A stretch of DNA of 64,000 nt from Owenia fusiformis (lineage: Eukaryota; Annelida; Polychaeta; Sabellida; Oweniidae). The translations under genes were made by a program, and so were the position numbers. The stretch is taken from NCBI GenBank assembly GCA_903813345.2, contig CAIIXF020000012.1, positions 25,990,184 to 26,054,183 on the forward strand. Reading direction: 5' to 3'. Below are positions 60,301-64,000 of the stretch, in pieces. The notes below the pieces were generated by a model. It saw only the letters and a list, made by a program, of their open reading frames with translations, searched no databases and was not told where the DNA came from. Positions within the stretch are counted from its first letter, which is position 1. Each line of letters opens with the position of its first letter.

Positions 60301-61991
60301 ATACTCTTTCAGCTTCAGAGTTTCGGGTTTAGAACGGGAGATTTTTAAATTTGACGTTGGGTCAACGGGAACCATTTTACTCGTGTCTATTGAACACTAT
60401 GCTGTCAATTTTGATTTCGATGCACAGTTGAATTCTTGCTGAACGCGATGATGTATGTCATGCATGATTTAGCGCCAAAAATCTTACGAAACGAGCTCGT
60501 TTAAAATATGTATTAGAAAACCAGCTATAAAACCGCATCAATGACATACTATAGAATCATTACACGCTATGGTGTAGTCTAAACAAACACTGGATTTGAA
60601 CGGCTATTTATATGAGAAGGCTACATGAATTTGTATATGGTCGAGTGATACGTACAGGTTCAGTTTCGATTATATATGCAAAGCTTAACCTCTCTTTTTA
60701 GGTACCCATGATTTCTTTGGACTGAACCACTACACGACACAGTTGATCGAACCTAGAGATTGGGAATTCGAGAGTTGGGAACAAGACCAAGAGGCTAAAG
60801 AGATCAGGGATCCTTCATGGCCAGAGTAAGTAGGGAGAGCGACCAATAGAGGAATACACTGGTGGACATACGTGGTCTCCTGCCCCATTTTTCTATTTTG
60901 GGCATTAGCTTCGACCTTTATTATTTTAAAATTAAGCGTCTCTAGTGACCTTCAGATAAAAAGACCGATAATGATTCGTCAATACGAATTCTTAAACCTA
61001 AATAAGTGGGGTTTGTAGAAAAAACCGGGTACCGGGCGTATTATTGGACTGTGGATTCCAGTCTATCTACACTTGAATGGTAAATTCTACAATGATAAGT
61101 TGTATCTTCTTTCCTTCCTTCTGTGTTACAGCTCAGGCTCTGATTGGCTGAAAGTCGTTCCATGGGGATTACGAAAGCTATTGAGCTTTGTGAAGGATAA
61201 CTATGGCAACCAGGAGATCATCATCACTGAGAACGGTGTATCCATACAGAGTAATACCAAGGAAGACGCACTGAACGATCAAGCCAGAATAGACTATTAC
61301 AGGGGGTACATAAATGAAGTCCTAAAAGGTATGTCGAATATAGTGTATATATCACTGGCAGATTCAGGGGGGGGGGGCATGGGACCCGGGCACTCTACTT
61401 TTTGTGTGGGCCCAGAAAAAATGATCAGGGCCCAAAAATTTGCAGAGCCTCAAAAATGGGCCTTTTTGGGCACAACTTTGCCTTCAAAATTTGGGCCCAA
61501 TCTTTGGTTTAATTTTTTTCCTGACTTGAAATGTTGCCCCCCTTGTTAGCTTTTGGATCCGCCAGTGTATATTATGTCAAATAGGGAGGACGTTTTACAT
61601 TCCATAGACGTACTTTAAGAAGATATCTATAACATCTGAACATTGCAACTATCACAGCACAATTATTATTTCTATAAATTTGTATGTGCATCTGAAATAT
61701 GCTATTTCAGCTATACGACTGGACAACGTAAACGTTATCGCATACACAGCCTGGTCTCTACTGGACAACTTCGAATGGTCCAGGGGATATGCAGAGAGAT
61801 TTGGACTTCATTACGTTGACTTTGATGACCCTGCTAGACCAAGGACAGCCAAGGAATCTGCGAAATACATCAAACAGCTGATCAAAGATCACGGGTTCCC
61901 CGATACGTCAGGAGGGTCAAAGAAACAAGGGAGTGCTATTGTTGGACTGTGTAGCGTTCTTGGTGTTATTCTTCTGAAATTGTTCAATTAA
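33367..61991 (+). CDS. GH1 beta-glycosidase paralogue, 528 aa, ten exons
   Basis: Exons: 33367-33535, 34845-34975, 38238-38332, 39861-40023, 57197-57380, 57859-57964, 58159-58295, 60702-60825, 61132-61328, 61711-61991. All introns are GT-AG; phases are 1,0,2,0,1,2,1,2,1. The total is 1587 nt in one open frame. Start: ATG at 33367, with signal peptide [22 protein letters not shown]1 hallmarks: YQIEGAW (Gln ~48), YHWDLP (His ~150), acid/base Glu ~195 in TFNEP, nucleophile Glu ~403 in ITENG, DNFEW (Glu ~457). The C-terminal Ser/Gly/Lys linker then hydrophobic end ([15 protein letters not shown]) suggests GPI or membrane attachment. Two introns (3 and 6) are absent from the minus-strand paralogue, and intron 4 is 17 kb and holds three MFS genes. 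A retaining beta-glucosidase/galactosidase by family; substrate unknown. Confidence 0.93.
33598..33740. mobile_element. Near-perfect foldback MITE (GGTCACATTTGCTCC family)
   Basis: tgccgtggtcacatttgctc and its reverse complement bracket a palindrome of about 140 bp with arms ccgatgagtattttgttcaa and ttgaacaaaatattcaatcg. TAA flanks both sides. In GH1 intron 1. Confidence 0.8.
34992..35487. mobile_element. MITE with ctaacaccccagtcacattt inverted ends
   Basis: A perfect 20-bp terminal inverted repeat (34992-35011 and 35468-35487). GC-rich subterminal cggc/gccg arms can pair, and an internal cagtcacatttcccacggc lies at about 35096. It starts only 16 bases after the exon 2 donor of the plus-strand GH1 gene. 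Confidence 0.85.
35575..37720. repeat. Large foldback in GH1 intron 2
   Basis: The left arm (about 35590-35912) and right arm (about 37445-37690) match as reverse complements, for example gagaataactttgtact/agtacaaagttattctc and tgatatcaactgtttcaacc/ggttgaaacagttgatatca. The frame at 37482-37880 reads through the arm and is not a gene I can support. Confidence 0.6.
37930..38052. repeat. Second deletion derivative of the 505-bp element
   Basis: It carries tacgtatgaccaat, acaaatgcat and gtgaaaaacattgcaagctt, as at 29262-29397. Its gagagttt and aaactcc ends are inverted. Just upstream of GH1 exon 3. Confidence 0.55.
38411..38577. mobile_element. MITE with gtattcgcgaatgc inverted ends
   Basis: Left gtattcgcgaatgcag and right tgcattcgcgaatac are inverted. 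The inner arms ccggattaacctgctatttt and agtagattaatccgg, and the two actcattta/taaatgagt pieces, extend the stem. It lies in GH1 intron 3. Confidence 0.8.
40164..43552. mobile_element. Candidate 3.4-kb TIR transposon in GH1 intron 4
   Basis: Left end ctacagggcgtccacaag and right end tttgtggacgccctgtag are inverted. Homology continues inward for about 60 bp (gtatac..acttcaaa..actagaat). The CAGGGcGTCCACA start resembles Tc1/mariner ends. No complete transposase was recognised. The interior holds nested fragments: a GCC-family end at 41303-41365 and a TATCACACC-family end at 41405-41436. Confidence 0.55.
41303..41365. repeat. Solo end of the 2.1-kb GCC element
   Basis: gatttagaaatcggccgatg through cctaggcatt matches, as reverse complement, the first about 63 bp of the element at 54498. 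Confidence 0.7.
43615..43800. mobile_element. Second copy of CAGGCCCGTAGCCAGG MITE, 3' decayed
   Basis: gcaggcccgtagacaggatt then ttcaaaaatttccagggg and acttgagaagtgctcaaaat match 3484-3671. The right terminal repeat is lost. Confidence 0.7.
44292..45012. repeat. Foldback element of about 720 bp
   Basis: Arms of about 340 bp meet near 44660. Matches include atggaagttaacaggaaatg/catttcctgttaacttccat, gtaggagcgtaggga/tcctacgctcctac and aaagattctgttcagtgacc with its complement. No coding capacity. In GH1 intron 4. Confidence 0.8.
45425..45945. repeat. 173-bp tandem repeat, three copies
   Basis: gtttaggtatcagacaatat recurs at 45526, 45699 and 45872, exactly 173 bp apart, with near-identical sequence between. 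It lies downstream of the first MFS gene. Confidence 0.9.
46019..47527 (-). CDS. MFS transporter, nodulin-like/NFD4-like, copy 1 (502 aa)
   Basis: A complete intronless frame, with hydrophobicity consistent with 12 membrane helices. TM1 has [20 protein letters not shown], followed by the MFS loop motif D-K-Y-G-P-R (about 72-77). [20 protein letters not shown] (about 136-155) and ISEFFGM in the second half are the pattern of nodulin-like/NUCLEAR FUSION DEFECTIVE 4-like carriers (family knowledge). A charged cytoplasmic loop (about 210-285) separates the halves. Substrate unknown. On the minus strand, inside the 17-kb intron 4 of the plus-strand GH1 gene. A TTTATT (AATAAA on the minus strand) lies about 55 nt past the stop. 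This is the most diverged of the three copies. Confidence 0.9.
   Translation of the reverse strand: MEHNNRMEIQRYISLCVGILGLVFCGIINGFNIYAVALKQTFNYTQTELEYITVSGIAGLELTSYFSGVVIDKYGPRSACVIAAILSSPSFALEWMSTKFISFFASRSWLMCLIYFVASTGCCFTYMTSMSTISINFGGKHRGKFVGFASAMFGGSPLIFALIYQGFFVQGHVTDEQNQNLGGFFIMLSIWAGCENVLGAGFLKKVPPVGTPIPLENEGEQSKVNAADGTNVTMNETAIEKEKSVKAIDDNITNAKVNKLNDKTPLYQKYSKSSRPTTCYDELTHMTCFQMVKTFKFHFLLWVVIIIKGIGLTLSANITTIAKSAHLEATSSTLILIVPIANTLARLLGGIIPDFLKQRLPFISISSVLVFASFLMMVAQIILIFFNQSFVALVCFSIMSSVSTGFISVMTPITISEFFGMNEFSQKFGLVLTLVGLAAFPFAKIFGWIYENNSPQDSKNCFGEHCSRMTFIIMAIFALLSTLFSSALLKARWKCYKNPKLN
47528..49125. repeat. MFS intergenic spacer, copy A
   Basis: About 1.6 kb upstream of copy 1 and downstream of copy 2. 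Nearly identical to 50650-52231 apart from scattered substitutions and small indels, for example an insertion of about 18 bp near 48863. It should contain the copy 1 promoter. No other gene was seen. Confidence 0.85.
49126..50649 (-). CDS. MFS transporter, nodulin-like/NFD4-like, copy 2 (507 aa, hybrid)
   Basis: A complete intronless frame with the same topology and motifs as its neighbours (DKYGPR at about 72-77, [27 protein letters not shown]). Residues 1 to about 65 equal copy 1, while residues from about 86 to the end match copy 3 with only about ten differences. The C-terminus is slightly extended (KLNQR). The upstream spacer matches copy 1's and the downstream spacer matches copy 3's. 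Nested in GH1 intron 4. Substrate unknown. Confidence 0.9.
   Translation of the reverse strand: MEHNNRMEIQRYISLCVGILGLVFCGIINGFNIYAVALKQTFNYTQTELEYITVSGIAGLELTSYLSGVVIDKYGPRSTCVIAAILSSSCFALEWMSTKFISFFTSRSWLICLIYFVGSAGCCFTYMASMSTIALNFEGKHQGKVVGFASAMFGGSPLIFALIYQVFFVQGHVTDEQNQNLGGFFIMLSIWAGCTGVLGAGFLKIVPPVETHIPLMCEGEHSKQNFDETNVTTNETAIDHDIEKGKCVTASDDNITNAKDNTLNDKTPLFQKESENNSLTTCSDEEKNMTCFRMVKTFKFHLLLWVVIIIKGIGLTSSANITTIAKSAHLEATSSALILIIPIADTLARSLGGIIPDFLKQRLPFISVSSVLVFASFLMMVAQMILIFFNQSFVALVCFSIMSSVSTGFIAVMTPITISEFFGMKEFSQKLGLLLTLNGLAAFLFAKVFGWIYENNSPRGSKDCFGEHCSRKTFIIMAIFALLSTLFSSALLKTRWKCYKNPKLNQR
50650..52231. repeat. MFS intergenic spacer, copy B
   Basis: Nearly identical to 47528-49125. 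Upstream of copy 2 and downstream of copy 3. Short open frames here are not supported as genes. Confidence 0.85.
52232..53746 (-). CDS. MFS transporter, nodulin-like/NFD4-like, copy 3 (504 aa)
   Basis: A complete intronless frame with 12 predicted helices. Its N-terminal region differs from copies 1 and 2 (GILHGFN instead of [17 protein letters not shown] instead of GLELTSYxSG), and its upstream DNA beyond 53747 is unrelated to theirs, so it may be regulated differently. Its body is nearly identical to copy 2. Outermost member of the nested array in GH1 intron 4. Substrate unknown. Confidence 0.9.
   Translation of the reverse strand: MEQNRMEIQRYISLCVGILGLVFCGILHGFNIYAVALKQTFNYTQTELEYITVSGIAGSGITSYFNGVVIDKYGPRSACVIAAILSSSCFALEWMSTKFISFFTSRSWLICLIYFVGSAGCCFTYMASMSTIALNFEGKHQGKVVGFASAMFGGSPLIFALIYQVFFVQGHVTDEQNQNLGGFFIMLSIWAGCTGVLGAGFLKIVPPVETHIPLMSEGEHSKQNVDETNVTTNETAIDHDTEKGKCVTASDDNITNAKDNTLNDKTPLFQKESENSSLTTCSDEEKNMTCFRMVKTFKFHLLLWVVIIIKGIGLILSANITTIAKSAHLEATSSALILIIPVADTLARSLGGIIPDFLKQRLPFISVSSVLVFASFLMMVAQMILIFFNQSFVALVCFSIMSSVSTGFIAVMTPITISEFFGMKEFSQKLGLLLTLNGLAAFLFAKVFGWIYENNSPRGSKDCFGEHCSRMTFIIMAIFALLSTLFSSALLKTRWECYKNPKLN
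53747..54212. other. Upstream region of MFS copy 3
   Basis: AT-rich, inside GH1 intron 4. It must contain the copy 3 promoter. No motif assigned and no gene seen. Confidence 0.4.
54213..54497. mobile_element. Hairpin-ended repeat, interrupted copy (main part)
   Basis: Reverse complement of 14625-14965: tagaccgaagagcagggg, the internal palindrome, gaaaactcaccaac, and ggggtgaaatattgac. It breaks at 54497 and resumes at 56617-56645 (cacagtttatagaaggcgtg). Confidence 0.75.
55150..55435 (-). pseudogene. Decayed transposon ORF with MADF-like segment
   Basis: From ATG at about 55435 the minus strand reads [18 protein letters not shown] and on to a charged segment ending LDEIL and a stop. One frame over, directly after, it continues as [18 protein letters not shown] then NRQKKDF. 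That resembles the start of MADF/Myb-SANT-like DNA-binding domains, which accompany PIF/Harbinger-type transposases (family knowledge). A frameshift near 55270 and no downstream domain mark it as dead. It lies inside the 2.1-kb TIR element. Confidence 0.4.
55851..56358. mobile_element. 505-bp MITE, copy 1
   Basis: It begins gagaggttaagctttgcata and ends ttagcttaacctctc, giving inverted ends. It is about 97% alike by eye to the reverse complement of 60189-60695. Near one end lies a 32-codon ORF starting [20 protein letters not shown], which looks like a signal peptide. Nested within the 2.1-kb element. Confidence 0.85.
58039..58158 (+). repeat. Tandem copies of a 3' splice site in GH1 intron 6
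   Basis: ataattgcag followed by gtttgc/accca-like sequence occurs at 58039, 58074, 58116 and 58149. Only the last is used in the GH1 model (exon 7 starts at 58159). Units of 33-42 bp include copies of the first exon 7 bases (gtttgcccatccaatatttg). Confidence 0.9.
58785..60082. mobile_element. Large foldback element (CTACGTTCACACCAACGGCG ends)
   Basis: The left end is gctacgttcaca then caccaacggcgctttgatgg; the right end is the complement (ccatcaaagcgccgttgg, gtgtgaacgtag). The left arm is duplicated in tandem (58793-58955 and 58957-59110). The subterminal zones are dense in aaagcgtaacaaagcttgat-like repeats. It lies in GH1 intron 7. Confidence 0.85.
59300..59440 (-). pseudogene. Remnant transposon ORF, 46 codons
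   Basis: ATG at 59440 reads [20 protein letters not shown] and then an Arg-rich stretch before a stop at 59300. It occupies the unique centre of the foldback element. The acidic N-terminus and basic segment suggest the leftover 5' end of an element-encoded protein. No family recognised. Confidence 0.35.
60189..60695. mobile_element. 505-bp MITE, copy 2 (abuts GH1 exon 8)
   Basis: Inverted copy of 55851-56358. It begins gagaggttaagctaacgatg and ends aagcttaacctctc, followed by tttttag and then exon 8 of the plus-strand GH1 gene. The [12 protein letters not shown] runs on the minus strand from 60272. Confidence 0.85.
61345..61572. mobile_element. MITE with cactggcrgatyc ends in GH1 intron 9
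   Basis: Left tcactggcagattcaggggg and right ttttggatccgccagtg are inverted, with G-run and C-run subtermini. The gggccc/tttgggc interior is compositionally unlike its flanks. An open frame extending from exon 9 into it is intron read-through. Confidence 0.65.
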
Positions 61992-62024
61992 TTGCATTTT
62001 GTCAGTACCAAAGATACGTTTGGG

Positions 62025-62165
62025 GCATGTAGCAAGCTTTTCCAAGGGGGTTCAGTTTTTAAAAATTCCAATGGATTCAACTGTGGCCAAAGATTACTTA
62101 AGGGCTCAAAAATGCACGATTTGGAATGCCCAAACACTGAACCCCCTTGAATACGGGCCTGCACT
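62025..62165. mobile_element. Third, diverged copy of the CAGGCCCGTAGCCAGG MITE
   Basis: gcatgtagcaagcttttcca, ttcagtttttaaaaattcca and ccccttgaatacgggcctgc correspond to the left end, centre and right end of 3484-3671. It lies just past the GH1 stop, possibly in its 3'UTR. Confidence 0.6.
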
Positions 62166-62489
62166 AATAACAGACCTTAACAGTTAGCTCTTCTAAGTTG
62201 GTCAAAGAGTTACGACGGGATTGTGCAGTGCTCGAGTTGTTTTTATGATGTCTTAATTGTGTTCAAATTCAATAGGTTTTTACACCTTTAGTGATGCAAC
62301 TAACGCGCATTTGTACAATTGACTTTGAAACCTCTTCAATATAGCTTTGTATTAATGGTCATGACCATTCCAAGCTTTTCTAAAATTTGATGAAGTGCCT
62401 AGATTTTGGCATTTAATGATGATTTAAGAATGCTGACTTGGATATCATTTAAAAAGAACAGTCATTATAATGGCCATATGCAATTATAT

Positions 62490-62750
62490 TTTTGATATTA
62501 AAATACAGCTTCTGCAATGATATTATACCATCGATATTATATTGGATCTTCTGCCATGATATTGTACCATTGAAATTATATTACAGCTTTTGCCATGTCA
62601 TTCTATTGATATTAAAATTTCTATCATGATATTTTGATATTGATATTATTTACAGCCTTTTTAATGTCATACTATTGATATTATAGCTTCTCATACAATT
62701 GATATTATAACACCTGTCATGATATTATACTATATTGATATAATAAATTA
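62490..62750. repeat. Degenerate AT-rich tandem repeat
   Basis: About six units of roughly 45 bp built on catgatattataccattgat and attatattacagctt. Not coding. Confidence 0.7.
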
Positions 62751-62818
62751 CAAAAATATATATTTCTGTTTCTATTGGTTTGATTTAGTTGTCACTCATT
62801 ATAAAAAAAAATACACAC

Positions 62819-63143
62819 CCTTGACAGACAAGATTTTAGGACGGAAAATCCAAAATGGCCGCCTTAACATTTACCCAGAATGCCGAAAAACTAATCAGTT
62901 CTAAACTTTCATAGGTAGAAACATCCCTGAGAATTTCAAATGAATCCCTCAAACGGATTGGCTGGAAACCTGTAGACAAGCCTTGACAGACAAGATTTTA
63001 GGACGGAAAATCCAAAATGGCCGCCTTAACATTTACCCTGAATGCCGAAAAACTAATCAGTTCTAAACTTTCGTAGGTAGAAACATCCCTGAGAATTTCA
63101 AATGAATCCCTCAAACGGTTTGGCTGGAAACCTGTAGACAAGA
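62819..63143. repeat. 162-bp direct tandem duplication
   Basis: ttgacagacaagattttagg starts at 62821 and again at 62983. The two units differ at only a few positions, so duplication is recent. It contains aaaatggccgcc. No gene seen here. Confidence 0.9.
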
Positions 63144-64000
63144 TTATTCGGGACGCCCGCCCGCCCAACAAACTGATTACAATATAGCACCTTAGGGTGC
63201 GATAATAAGTGATGGTTTACAGCTGATAGCATCGAAGGAATTAAGAGATTTTTCAAATGAATTAATGGGCTATAGACTAGATGCAAGAAAAAAGATCTTG
63301 ATTTTGCTCATTAAATATCCAAAATGGCAAAGTGATATTCTGATCTACTATACATTGGGTTAATTTTGTGCGTTTTAATTTCGTAAAATAGAAAAGGATA
63401 AGGGTGATAATCAAAACATGTCACTTCTAAATTAGTCCAGGGGAAATACTTCAATAATAAACTAGATATAGAAGATTGAAGAAATGGTGTAATAATTTCG
63501 TTGTATTTTGCTCCAATGTATATTGAAGCTGTGGCATCAGAGCAATGTAAAAGCCCTTGTGTTTGCCAAATTAAATAGCTGCCAATATGCCAAAATTGGC
63601 AAAATCGCAAAATTCACTACCGCAAAATTAACCCAATCTACAGTACTCAGATCATCTCTGCCTTCCAAAGAATCTAGAAGGAACTGTATTCTGATAATGC
63701 ACAAGAATGAAGGAAACTGAGAGAAGGCTGTGATATCTCATGATGAAGGAACTGGTAGAAGACTGTTATCTTTCACAATACAATACCACCATAACAAAAC
63801 ATTTTTTTTAGAAAATAATTTAGTATTTTATTTACAATTTCCCTGTGAAAATGTATATTCCCTGTTATGTACATACATGTATATTTACTTGAAGTTGAGA
63901 CTGGCTGTACATCTACTTTCTTTAGACATTATCTATATGATCTGGGCAGCTGGGGTCTGATTGAATAAGGTTATTTGATCTCTAAACTAAATATTCTCTT
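63144..64000. other. Terminal flank, no gene seen
   Basis: AT-rich sequence to the window end. Short open frames have no recognisable domain or splice context. Confidence 0.5.

Noticed and set aside
61073-61549. 158-codon plus-strand frame over GH1 exon 9
   Set aside because: It is exon 9 with read-through into introns 8 and 9. The splice sites at 61132 and 61328 give the correct GH1 continuation.

Overview
The window is animal (metazoan) nuclear DNA. It is AT-rich, its genes are split by GT-AG introns, it has Pol III tRNA genes, and it is crowded with short inverted-repeat DNA transposons (MITEs and foldback elements). The gene set (lactase/beta-glucosidase-like GH1 enzymes, nodulin-like MFS carriers, a single-pass LRR receptor, a small secreted Cys-rich protein) and the repeat density suggest a marine invertebrate. 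I cannot fix the phylum from sequence alone.

Layout. (1) 1-19 kb: two minus-strand LRR receptor genes in an old tandem duplication of about 8.2 kb. The copy at 3.7-5.4 kb is broken by a Tc1/mariner-derived foldback insertion; the copy at 11.8-13.6 kb is open. Between them is a four-exon plus-strand gene (9.3-10.7 kb) for a secreted Cys-rich protein. The rest is repeats and featureless AT-rich DNA. (2) 19.7-31.0 kb: a complete eight-exon GH1 gene on the minus strand (541 aa). Two antisense introns hold tRNA-Thr(AGT) genes and another holds a satellite of about 136 bp. (3) 31.0-33.4 kb: a 2.3-kb divergent intergenic region. (4) 33.4-62.0 kb: a complete ten-exon GH1 paralogue on the plus strand (528 aa). 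Its 17-kb intron 4 contains three intronless, tandem, minus-strand MFS transporter genes (46.0-53.7 kb). (5) 62-64 kb: 3' flank with tandem repeats and no gene seen.

Both GH1 models were rebuilt exon by exon. All junctions have GT-AG borders and matching phases, and the family's catalytic and sugar-binding motifs are present, so both enzymes look functional. Each has an N-terminal signal peptide and a C-terminal hydrophobic tail, implying a secreted, membrane-tethered retaining beta-glycosidase. Two such enzymes sharing an upstream region, with three carriers nested inside one of them, could form a locus that releases and then imports a glycoside product. That link is inference from position only.

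The most interesting structures are: the nested carrier array, whose middle copy is a clean unequal-crossover hybrid; two introns present in one GH1 paralogue and absent from the other, one with a tandemly multiplied 3' splice site; a MITE end that supplies the polypyrimidine tract of a GH1 exon; and a nested transposon stack with a decayed MADF-like ORF.
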